This document shows, piece after piece, positions 16,009 to 23,509 of a stretch of DNA of 64,000 nucleotides. Within the stretch, counting starts at the first letter, position 1. Each line of letters starts with the position of its first letter. A program made the position numbers and the translations under genes. Origin of the DNA: Massilia sp. BJB1822 (GTDB lineage Bacteria > Pseudomonadota > Gammaproteobacteria > Burkholderiales > Burkholderiaceae_D); the NCBI RefSeq assembly GCF_013369485.1, contig NZ_JABWEB010000003.1:186001-250000 (forward strand), given 5' to 3'. The notes under the pieces were generated by a model. It made no database searches, had not been told where the DNA came from, and saw only the letters and a list, made by a program, of their open reading frames with translations.

Positions 16009-17054
16009 TACTCCATAGAACAGGCTGGATCGTGTGCCTGGTACACGCCGCCGGCCACAGCGGTTTTTTCAAGACGACGCGGCACGCCTTTCACGCGCAG
16101 CAGTTCGTAAAGAGCCTGGTAGTCGTAATTCATTTCTTTAGCCAGCTGATACAGGGTCTTTCCGTATGCGGCTATGAGGTAATGGGTTAAGCGCTTGAGC
16201 ACAATGGCGCGTTCTTCAATGACGATATCGCGCTGTTCGGTCTTGATCTTCTCGGCAATGCTGTTCACCAGGTCTTCGAGCGCCACGAAACCACCGGCAA
16301 AGAAGCGCGTGGGATCAAGAACAATTTCATGAGGAATAACGCGATCACGGTTGCCGAAGCGGATTTCGATCCGTAGCCACTCGCTGTCAGGATCGCCCAA
16401 TTGCTTGCCCTTCTCGTAGATGCACAGCTCTTTGCCGTTTGCCTTTTTTCCGAGATAGAGCGTTCGGCCATGCGCATGCAGGTCGTTGCTGTCGCCACCC
16501 TCGTAGTAGCGACGCGTCGGAATGCGCCCGCCGCAGTTGAACTCCCCTGCCCGGTACAGGTCATCGAACTGTTCCAGAGTGAAGCCTTCGTACAGGTCCA
16601 GTGCAGTATCAGCACGCGTAATCCGCGCATCGAGGTCTTGCATGGTGGCGTAGACTGCCTGCCAGTCGCCTACCATCGAGCAGCCCTTGCCGGACAGATC
16701 AACCATCATCGTATTGCCTGCTGAGGTGCCACCCATGGCCACTACGCCGACGCGGATAAATTCACCATCCACCCATACCATCAGGTCATAGCTGGACTTG
16801 TAGCCGAACATGCCTTTTTCAGCCGGAACGAAATTGACCGGCAAAGGGAACCAAAGCGCAAAGTAGCGTTTCAACTGCTCCAGGGTATCGAGGGTGGATG
16901 CGTAGGGCAGGAAGGTAAAACGGAGCCAGTCTATGATTGCCAGTCGCTGACTGTGGTCACTTTCCCCCCGTATTACAGTACGGGGGGAGCCTTCGGCCCC
17001 GCCCCGGCGCGCGGCTGCGCCGCGCACCTGTGCGAGTCCTGCGGCCGCCGTCAT
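16008..17054 (-). CDS. rep: inovirus replication initiator (Rep_trans type, rolling circle)
   Basis: A 348-aa protein with the replication initiation factor signature: IDWLRFTFLP near residue 40, a DARITRADTALDLYEG segment near 145, GRTLYLGKKANGKELCIYEK near 205 and EWLRIEIRF near 230. These match the Rep_trans family that includes the CTXphi RstA protein and starts rolling-circle replication by nicking the phage origin. The ATG at 17054 overlaps the upstream stop. The first 30 residues are low-complexity (Ala, Arg, Gly) and are coded by a GC-rich hairpin region. Confidence 0.85.
   Translation of the reverse strand: MTAAAGLAQVRGAAARRGGAEGSPRTVIRGESDHSQRLAIIDWLRFTFLPYASTLDTLEQLKRYFALWFPLPVNFVPAEKGMFGYKSSYDLMVWVDGEFIRVGVVAMGGTSAGNTMMVDLSGKGCSMVGDWQAVYATMQDLDARITRADTALDLYEGFTLEQFDDLYRAGEFNCGGRIPTRRYYEGGDSNDLHAHGRTLYLGKKANGKELCIYEKGKQLGDPDSEWLRIEIRFGNRDRVIPHEIVLDPTRFFAGGFVALEDLVNSIAEKIKTEQRDIVIEERAIVLKRLTHYLIAAYGKTLYQLAKEMNYDYQALYELLRVKGVPRRLEKTAVAGGVYQAHDPACSME
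16963..16988. repeat. perfect hairpin inside the 5' end of rep, candidate double-strand origin
   Basis: Arms tccccccgta (16963-16972) and tacgggggga (16979-16988) pair perfectly around ttacag. A second strong stem (gcgcggc with gccgcgc) follows at about 17010-17030. Rolling-circle initiators nick in the loop or flank of such stems. The position inside the rep N-terminal codons is unusual but plausible. Confidence 0.45.
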
Positions 17055-17245
17055 ACGACACCCCGCTGATGCAGTTGATCTTCGGCCCAGGCGGCTTGGC
17101 GATTGACGTAGTGCTCGCCCAGCAGCTCGTATTTCAACGAAAGCAAGGTCAGATATTCCTCGAGCTGCAGAGCGGTCATTTCGGTGCCGCCAATAGGCCG
17201 CACCTCAAGGGTGTAACGATCACCAGCATTGCATTGAGGTAACAT
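17051..17245 (-). CDS. 64-aa soluble inovirus early protein
   Basis: It starts at ATG 17245 with GGAGG about 10 nt upstream; the start overlaps the preceding stop (TAATG) and its stop overlaps the rep start. The protein has no membrane segment and a helical, acidic centre (MTALQLEEYLTLLSLKYEL). I recognise no family. It is the second gene of the phage early transcript. Confidence 0.6.
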   Translation of the reverse strand: MLPQCNAGDRYTLEVRPIGGTEMTALQLEEYLTLLSLKYELLGEHYVNRQAAWAEDQLHQRGVV

Positions 17246-17358
17246 TAGCGTTTACCTCCAAAGACTTTATCCAGCTGACGGAAGATGATGTAGAGCAAGG
17301 CAGCATGCACCAGCACCGTCAAGCCGACCTTTAAAAACAACACCAAGTCGAACTCCAT
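17245..17358 (-). CDS. 37-aa membrane peptide, first gene of the inovirus minus-strand transcript
   Basis: It starts at ATG 17358 (MEFDLVLFLKVGLTVLVHAA) with one membrane helix and a basic tail ending FGGKR. Its end is coupled to the next gene. Longer forms starting upstream are possible but would run into the region of the opposite frame. The function is not known. Confidence 0.5.
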   Translation of the reverse strand: MEFDLVLFLKVGLTVLVHAALLYIIFRQLDKVFGGKR

Positions 17359-17533
17359 GAACCCGCTAGATACCAATGTGATCGTTGACATTTTTGTTGG
17401 CCTATTTTTCAAGTACGGACTGCCAGCACTGCTACTGTGTGCGGTTCTCTCGTATATCGCGGCTCGGATTGCTGCGCGACGACAGAAAAAGAGCATAAAA
17501 AGCGATAACCGCAAGACGAGGCGCAAGAATTAA
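17357..17533 (+). CDS. 58-aa membrane protein on the opposite strand, start codon overlapping its divergent neighbour
   Basis: The plus frame starts at ATG 17357 inside the same CATG that forms the start of the minus-strand 37-aa gene. It reads MNPLDTNVIVDIFVGLFFKY, has one strong membrane helix (about residues 9-37) and a very basic tail (RRQKKSIKSDNRKTRRKN). This looks protein-like, but there is no clear Shine-Dalgarno, so it may be a chance frame. Confidence 0.35.
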   Translation: MNPLDTNVIVDIFVGLFFKYGLPALLLCAVLSYIAARIAARRQKKSIKSDNRKTRRKN

Positions 17534-17566
17534 GGTGACAATTGGATAGAATTTGGTGTTGACCTG

Positions 17567-17648
17567 TTGACGGTAAACCAATACGATCCATACTGTATTC
17601 ACACCCGTTATCTTCACGGCTGTTAAGTTAATTAACGGCTGTTAAGTT
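17567..17648 (+). promoter_or_regulatory. promoter and operator of the inovirus repressor gene
   Basis: A candidate promoter is TTGACG (17567-17572) with TACTGT (17591-17596), 18-bp spacing. Downstream, a 14-bp direct repeat acggctgttaagtt occurs at 17616-17629 and 17635-17648, 19 bp apart, with the palindrome gttaattaac between. This is a likely autoregulatory operator for the XRE-type protein encoded at 17664. Nothing else is seen in 17534-17663. Confidence 0.5.
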
Positions 17649-17663
17649 GTCAAGGAGAAAAAC

Positions 17664-18098
17664 ATGAAAAGCGTGAAATATTTAGAGGATGTGCGTACCA
17701 AATACGGGCTCAAAACTGATGCCGCGTTGGCTATGAAGCTGGGAAAATCTGCACCGGCGGTGAGCCAATACATGAAAGGTATCCGAGTGATGGATGAGGA
17801 AACGTGCCTGGCTGTTGCACTGGCACTCGACATCAACCCGGTTGAAATAATGATGGCTGCAGGAATTGACCGTGCGGAAAAGACCGGTCAGAAATCACTT
17901 TGGACGATTTTTTCGCAGAGGATGGCGGCGACGGCCGCTAGCGCCCTCCTCGCGGCCGGTGTCACTTTATTTTTGACACCTCAAAATGCGGAAGCCAGCA
18001 ACCATATGGCCTCCTTTGAAGCTGCCAAGGTAGACTCTTTATATTATGTCAAATGCGAAATCTCGCCTTCGTACCCTAGCCACCACAGTCGTCGTTAG
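17664..18098 (+). CDS. inovirus XRE-like repressor (DUF3693 type) with C-terminal membrane segment
   Basis: A 144-aa protein with a strong Shine-Dalgarno (AAGGAGAAAAAC) before the ATG. The N-terminal helix-turn-helix shows KTDAALAMKLGKSAPAVSQY (residues 17-36) and resembles the DUF3693 regulators common next to inovirus rep genes. A hydrophobic segment (ATAASALLAAGVTLFL, about residue 90) and a variable C-terminus follow. It is transcribed divergently from the phage operon and most likely controls the lytic switch. Its last codons read through the dif-like site, so integration may have altered its C-terminus. Confidence 0.8.
   Translation: MKSVKYLEDVRTKYGLKTDAALAMKLGKSAPAVSQYMKGIRVMDEETCLAVALALDINPVEIMMAAGIDRAEKTGQKSLWTIFSQRMAATAASALLAAGVTLFLTPQNAEASNHMASFEAAKVDSLYYVKCEISPSYPSHHSRR
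18027..18054. other. dif-like attachment site of the inovirus
   Basis: The 11-bp segment TTATGTCAAAT (18044-18054) differs by one base from the XerD-binding arm of bacterial dif sites (TTATGTTAAAT), and it follows an A/T-rich centre (tttata). The XerC arm (18027-18037) does not match well, as in several phage attP sites. Inoviruses integrate by host XerC/XerD at dif, so this may be the right attachment junction. The left partner would be beyond the transposon. Confidence 0.5.
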
Positions 18099-18296
18099 TT
18101 TGCACAAAGTTGTTCCTATTTTTTGCGTAAATTTGTTCCCTGCTCACCATCCATGGCTACGTGCCGATGAAATGCGCAAAGTCCCTTTCTTGGGCCGCCG
18201 GATGGAGGGTCGAGAAAAACAAGCGATTGGACGATCAATTACCGGCTTCAAGCTCATAGTCCACCAAGGCTTTACGACACATCGCTACAAACTCCG

Positions 18297-18827
18297 CTAG
18301 CAAAAATGTGGATTTACCCCGACCAGTTTATCGCGCAGTCCACTGGAAATCTCAAGTTGTACGCCACCATTCGAAGCCCGATTGCAGATATTGCCAGGGC
18401 TAAGACCGAGTAAATGAGGTTTCCCATCTTCCGTCGCGCCGAAATGTCTCAAGGCATCCAAGACCAGCGTCCTCGCTCTTGCATTGCGACCACCGACAAT
18501 CACGAAGTCATCTTCACCTGCAGCGCCGTGTACGCCGACGGCAATACGCGATCGTTCCACAAGTTCCAGGCACTGCGGCTCATCAAATCGCTCACTCGTA
18601 ATGTGCAGAGATCCATTCTGATTTGCTTTGCAGCCCTCGAACAAATATAGCGAATGATCTGCTCCAGCAATGTGCCGCGCAATCACAGATGTGTGGCGCT
18701 CGATCCTGCCGGCGTGAGGCGCAATAATAGCTACGCTTGAGCGCCCTTTTCGTATGACGATGCGGAAATCGCGCCTCTCAGCTTCTATTGCGGCCAGCTC
18801 GCTAAAACTATTGTAGATGTCAGCCAT
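18297..18827 (-). CDS. poly-gamma-glutamate hydrolase-like protein (YjqB/DUF867 family)
   Basis: A 176-aa protein with the family opening VAIIAPHAGRIERHTSVIAR (residues about 32-51), then HSLYLFEG and a segment around GVHGAAGEDDFVIVGGRN. These are the zinc-binding and core elements of the YjqB/phage gamma-polyglutamate hydrolase family. Some members degrade poly-gamma-glutamate capsules; many are found in phage and mobile islands. No signal peptide is seen. It lies alone between the prophage end and the TrlF-like gene, with no gene in the 200 bp before it (18099-18296). Confidence 0.7.
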   Translation of the reverse strand: MADIYNSFSELAAIEAERRDFRIVIRKGRSSVAIIAPHAGRIERHTSVIARHIAGADHSLYLFEGCKANQNGSLHITSERFDEPQCLELVERSRIAVGVHGAAGEDDFVIVGGRNARARTLVLDALRHFGATEDGKPHLLGLSPGNICNRASNGGVQLEISSGLRDKLVGVNPHFC

Positions 18828-18902
18828 AGGATATTTGGATGGTAGAACTCAAATTATTCTCGCAGAGGTTAGAGAGCCTTGTAATGCTTGTGCGGCGCTG
18901 CC

Positions 18903-21881
18903 CTATCGCTGAAACTTCACACGCAACCGGCGCGCGCGCTCTCGGTATGCACGCTCCCCTCCCTCAAGGATGTCACAAACCACCTTTCTGATTTCTGCAT
19001 CCTCTAAGCCGCCGGCGGTATAGGTGAACAAGGGGAGCTCGCCTGCATGCGTTGGAACCGAGCTAGCGACAATGATTTGATCAGCATCAGTATTGATCAC
19101 GAGATTGGCATTGTGGGTAACCATGATCACCTGACGCTTAGCCTTCGCTGCAACGAAGAGCGAAACCAGCTCATCAAAGACTGATTTGGGATCCAAGTTT
19201 TCTTCAGGCTGGTCAATGATTAGCGGCCGATCGTCCGCATCGTCGAGCGCCAGGTACAGAAGTAAAAGTACGATACCACGAGTACCAGGTGACAGCTTCC
19301 GTATATCTATACCGTCATACAAGATTTCGTACCTTACAGAGAGATGATCAGTACTAAAGATCCAATGCGCAAACTGCTTCGACCATTCCCTGTATGCTTC
19401 TTGCTCTGCAGGAGCGTAAGGAGCATGGGCACGTAACGCTTTAGCATGGTTTGCGATAAACGCACTCATCGACACCTGCACCTCCTGGGCAGTGCCATGC
19501 TCCCACGCTGGAAGCAATTTCTCCTTCGCCAATTTTTCAAGAGAACCACGTCCAAAGAAGTCACCTGCCTTGCGGCAATCAATCAGATTACTTTCGCCGA
19601 TGCTGGACCAGGTAGTCACATCGACAGTGCGAGAAACCCTGAAACTAAGTTTCTTCAGTGTTCCACTCATGGCGGCGAGTCGTACCATCAGCGGCGCGTA
19701 AATCTCGGTCAGTGCGTTCTGCTCATTGATCAACGCATCAAACAAACTACCGTAACAGGCGTCGCGCTCCTGCTGCAATGTCTTGCGTCGCCCCTCGGCG
19801 CCCCTCGCGTCTTCGAGTCGCGTTTTCAGAGCTTGAAGAGCTGCCTTTTCGGTTGCGATTTTTTTCGACAGCGAGGTGTACTGATTACGTACTACGGTGT
19901 CTGCGCCTATTCACTTTTCGAGCCGAGCCATTTCGGCTTTAAGCACCGACAGCTTGATGATCGTAAGATCCGCGTCAATCGCAACCAACGGAACGTTTGT
20001 ATCCCCTTCAGGAGGCGCCTCGCCATTGAGGGTCTCGAGCTCTTTATCAGCCCATTGGATATACCCATTCAGTGCGTCATCAACATTTCCCTGATAGTCG
20101 AGCAGGAAGTCGGCCCACTGTTTCTCGGAAAGGCCGCTGCCTTGGTGGCGTCCCATCGCTTGGCGAAGCATCTCCGGCGCCTTTGAAGCACGCGTGCTTT
20201 TGACCTCGTCCTGCATCGCGACAAACGTCCGTCGTTGATTGGCCAGGGAATTTCCGCGGGTAGTAAGCTCTTGTGCGGCAGCCGTAAGTTCCGCATGGCG
20301 CTGAACATGCGCTTCGGCACCCTTAATGACGAGTTTGGATAAATCGGTTGTATAACCAGCGATTAGCTTCTCTTTCGCGTCTACCTGCGAGACAAGAACG
20401 GGAACTATTGCCTCTTTCTCAAATTCTTCCGCAATGCGGTCCGATATCGTGGTTATCGATTCAGATTCCGAGCGCCTCGCCTGCCGGAAGCGCTCCGTCC
20501 GTTGCTCTCTCAGCTCTGCGAAGCTGTATGCACCATCGTTCCCACTTGCCGCGTGAGCTTCGAAAATGACGCGTTCTATCTCACGCAAAAGTCCCTCCGA
20601 GGCGCCTTTCGCTGAGCACAGTTCTTCCACAAATTGCTGCGAAAGATATCGCGCTCGTGGGTTTGCGACGAAGTCATTTACATCCCTTCCATCCAGGGGG
20701 GACTCAGTCTTTTCCTCATTCCCCCACGTAAGTTCAACCGTGGCATCGTCGATAAGCGAACGCGCTCGCACCAGGAAGGAAGCGCTAATGTCGCCATCCG
20801 CTTGCCATGCAGCCTCTGACATGGCTTGGCAGCCCGCTGCGATGACATCGGCAAGCGCTGTCTTACCGGAGCCGCGCGCACCAATAATTGCAACCAGGCC
20901 TGCGTTCAATTGGATAGTTGGAGTTGCTACCCAAGGAGCGCCACGCAACTGCACATGTGAAATTACCTGGGATGGCGTTGCGCCATTCGGTGCTGCGGCA
21001 CCGACGTACGCCCGTCCATCAGGATCAATGCAGGCCTGCACCAATGCATCAAATGTTAAAGCTCCTTTTAGCCAGGAAAATCGATCATCCTTTGGCTTTC
21101 CGATGGACTCCAGATTGTGGGCATCACTTCCGTGCAAACATGGTTTGCACCCTCGATATCGCTCGCGCAATTGCTCGGAGTCCAACGCACGCAGTCCTAG
21201 CCAGAATTCGCGTTGTGCTACGCTGCTTGCGAAAATGATGTCGGCAAATTTTTCAAGCTCTTGCCGGACAGTCTGGTCGGCAGCCTGGCGCACGCCCGAC
21301 GATCCATCTCCTTCGCCACCGGCAATTGCAATTAAGATGTTCTCACGTGCCCAAGCGCTGCCGCTCAGTGCTTCCCGAAGCGCGGTGAAGTTCACCTTAA
21401 ATTGAGTTGCCCCATGCGCCAGAGCCGCTCTGTCATCGGTAATTGACTTGTCCGCCGCTTTTCCAAGCCGAATTAGATCCGCTTTCGTGCAGTCAAACCA
21501 ATCGTCATGGGCGTTAAACCGCAAGCGCGAAAGGAATCGTGTTACTTCCGCAATGTGCTCAGGGTCGGCAGGATTAACCAATAGATGAAGATTTACAAAC
21601 CCGGTCTTTGCAGCAATATCCAGTCGTAACTCTATGTTGGGAAATAAGAACTGGACATCCTTCAGGCGACCATTTTCTTTCCACTGGCGGCGGACTTCTT
21701 CATATGTATCGGTTGTATAGTAGTCTGTGATCGCAAGAGCCTCGATCACGGGAGTGCACTGCTCTATTGCGGTCAGATAGGCATCCCAAGGGTCGCTTCC
21801 GCCAAACTGATCGTTGAGAACAGTGCCTGGGCCATGAATATGGGGTTCCCACCGATGCCATTCCGATCCGCGGTTGATCAT
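18903..21881 (-). pseudogene. TrlF-like PHP-domain plus SMC-type ATPase, interrupted by one in-frame TGA
   Basis: The gene spans 993 codons from ATG 21881, which has AGGAGG 5 nt upstream. An N-terminal PHP phosphoesterase domain carries H14-x-H16 (EPHIHGPG) and HGSDAH near 250. The ATPase head shows Walker A GARGSGKT near 345. A coiled coil follows, then the C-terminal head half with signature LSPGTRGIVLLLL and Walker B RPLIIDQPEENLD. Codon 657 is TGA (19911-19913); reading continues in the same frame with matching coiled-coil sequence (IGADTVVRNQYTSLSKK), so this is a point nonsense change, not a frameshift. A TTG at 19778 could restart the tail, but alone it lacks Walker A. TrlF-type proteins are often found in defence islands. 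Confidence 0.8.
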
Positions 21882-22292
21882 CCCGCCTCCTATGGATAAT
21901 TCGTCGAAATAGGCACAGACTTCAGAATCGGCACCTTTCGTCAAAGCATATCATCTTGCAAATTTGAAAAAATACACAAATTCTCACACCTTCCCGCCCC
22001 GCCCGAATGAGGAAGCACTTTCGCGCGCGAAAGCCATGGTTGATGACCGGGAGTGAACAGTCCGATATCTACGGCTACATGGACGTAAAAGCGTTTTATG
22101 TGCATTCTCCTTTGTTGGATTGGCAGGACCGGCTGATGGGAGCATAGGGATTTCCCACGCAGTAGTTTTCAATGAGGAAGCAAAGCAACGCATTCATTGT
22201 CGCGAAGTTGGTTGCATAAATGAGCGAACGCCCTGCCCTGGTTTGAATAATCAGCGCGGCGTGGTGCAATTCTTTGAGGTGAAACTCCAGCG

Positions 22293-22505
22293 ATGATCCC
22301 GCGATCTCCAGCCCACGCTCGGGCGATGGCCCAAGAATTGTACGCGGGCTACCAGAGCGATTATGCGACCACCATGCATATCCTTCTGGCGCAGTTTAAG
22401 AACATCGTGCGCGTCTTGCTGAAATCCGCCGATGTGGTGGCCACCAAAACCGAGGACAATAGGATTACCATGGAGGTCGGATTGTCGACTCCCGATACGG
22501 GATGA
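22293..22505 (+). CDS. possible 70-aa remnant or small hypothetical protein
   Basis: The frame begins MIPRSPAHARAMAQELYAGY and reads as a mainly helical, charged sequence. I do not recognise it; it may be a gene fragment. It is the only protein-like stretch in the roughly 640-bp region 21882-22523. That region otherwise has a ctttcgcgcgcgaaag palindrome at 22017-22032 and looks like a junction of accessory DNA. Confidence 0.25.
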   Translation: MIPRSPAHARAMAQELYAGYQSDYATTMHILLAQFKNIVRVLLKSADVVATKTEDNRITMEVGLSTPDTG

Positions 22506-22523
22506 TTCGATCCTTACGCATTA

Positions 22524-23306
22524 TCATACTGGGTTATTGCTTCGTCGAGATATCCCTTGATAGATATCATCAGGCAATTGAAACGCTGTTTGACGCGTTC
22601 GCCAGCAGAGTTGGAAGCCCTGAACTAATTCCTCAGCCGTTTTGGCGTCAACCAGAGTTCGAAATCGTACGATCAAGTCAGCATGTACCGGACTCAAAGG
22701 AACTAAGGATCGCGCCAGTTTGGAATCGACCTCGTGATATCGAATAAGGGGAATGAGCGATGGATCCATCGTGCGTAGACCAAATTTGATGTCATCAGTC
22801 CATAAAAGTGTCGATGGAACCTTCCAGGCGTGTTTGCCGTCGATCCGCCCGCTCTCCTCAATCGTGACGAGGACTCTACAGCACATTGAGCGCAAAATCT
22901 CAATGATTGGCACTTCACAATTCTGAGGAAGTGTGATCGTGCGCACTATCAGTTCAACTGGTGTTGCATGTTCGTTCCTGAACTTGCTCGCCGCTTTCAG
23001 ATCCTTCTTGAACGCTCGTCGCGGCGTACGAGCGTCCGCCATTGCATTGAGTTCATCGAGCGCCGCTTCCGTCAGATAAGCAACTGTAGCCTGAGCTGCG
23101 ACGGATTGGTCAGCAACGCGGACAAGGTTGCTTACAATAGCTTTGAATTCTGGCGCTCGCGATCCTTCCCCTAGTAATCTCCATTGGGTCGCGAAAGCGG
23201 TTCGTAGGTGCTCCAAGACGGATGCGACCAGCTCCAATTGCTCATTGCGATCGAACTTTGGGCTAAAGAGAGTCTGAATATCTGGCGGGACTTGCACTGT
23301 TTTCAT
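22524..23306 (-). CDS. unrecognised 260-aa helical protein
   Basis: The preferred start is ATG 23306 (MKTVQVPPDIQTLFSP) with AGGAG 6 nt upstream; an upstream start at 23384 would add 26 residues. The protein is soluble and mostly helical, with no membrane segment or signal peptide, and has a conserved-looking middle part (AFKKDLKAASKFRNEHATPV). No motif identifies a function. It sits in the accessory zone next to the TrlF-like gene and has GC content like that zone, so a defence or mobile-element role is possible but not shown. The roughly 200 bp after its start (23307-23509) holds no gene. Confidence 0.6.
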   Translation of the reverse strand: MKTVQVPPDIQTLFSPKFDRNEQLELVASVLEHLRTAFATQWRLLGEGSRAPEFKAIVSNLVRVADQSVAAQATVAYLTEAALDELNAMADARTPRRAFKKDLKAASKFRNEHATPVELIVRTITLPQNCEVPIIEILRSMCCRVLVTIEESGRIDGKHAWKVPSTLLWTDDIKFGLRTMDPSLIPLIRYHEVDSKLARSLVPLSPVHADLIVRFRTLVDAKTAEELVQGFQLCWRTRQTAFQLPDDIYQGISRRSNNPV

Positions 23307-23509
23307 TGGGCTCCTGGGTGCCAAACGGTCGATCGTTGAGTTTTGCATTAAGCCTCTTATGTCAGCAACTGTCCGGGCTGACATGCCTATTTTGGTTTCC
23401 GCGCCGTCTTGCGCCGTTTGCGCCTAGGTGAATTTGGCAACTCGGTGGAGATTTCCCCTGGCGTTGATTGGGAAAAGGCTTCTCTTCGCGCATCAAGCGT
23501 CGCCCGAGA

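Larger units (their letters stand above)
10164..18054. mobile_element. inovirus (filamentous phage) prophage, left part cut by the transposon
   Basis: A compact set of minus-strand genes in inovirus order is read from 17358 down to about 10164: small proteins, Rep, ssDNA-binding protein, three tiny membrane proteins, major coat, adsorption protein, DUF2523 protein, small TM protein, Zot, secretin, RHH protein and a truncated reading frame. A divergent XRE-type regulator sits at the start. Many stops and starts overlap as ATGA. The right limit is taken at a dif-like XerD arm (18044-18054). The left limit should lie beyond the transposon. No integrase gene is present, as expected for a phage that uses host XerC/XerD. 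Confidence 0.85.

Noticed and set aside
18046..18300. An 84-residue plus frame after the repressor gene
   Set aside because: No family pattern, overlaps the dif-like site and lacks a good Shine-Dalgarno.
18903..19778. The TrlF tail taken as a separate gene
   Set aside because: It would start at a TTG and lacks Walker A, while upstream sequence in the same frame continues the coiled coil through the single TGA.
21984..22193. A 69-residue minus frame upstream of the TrlF-like gene
   Set aside because: No Shine-Dalgarno and a composition without protein-like pattern.
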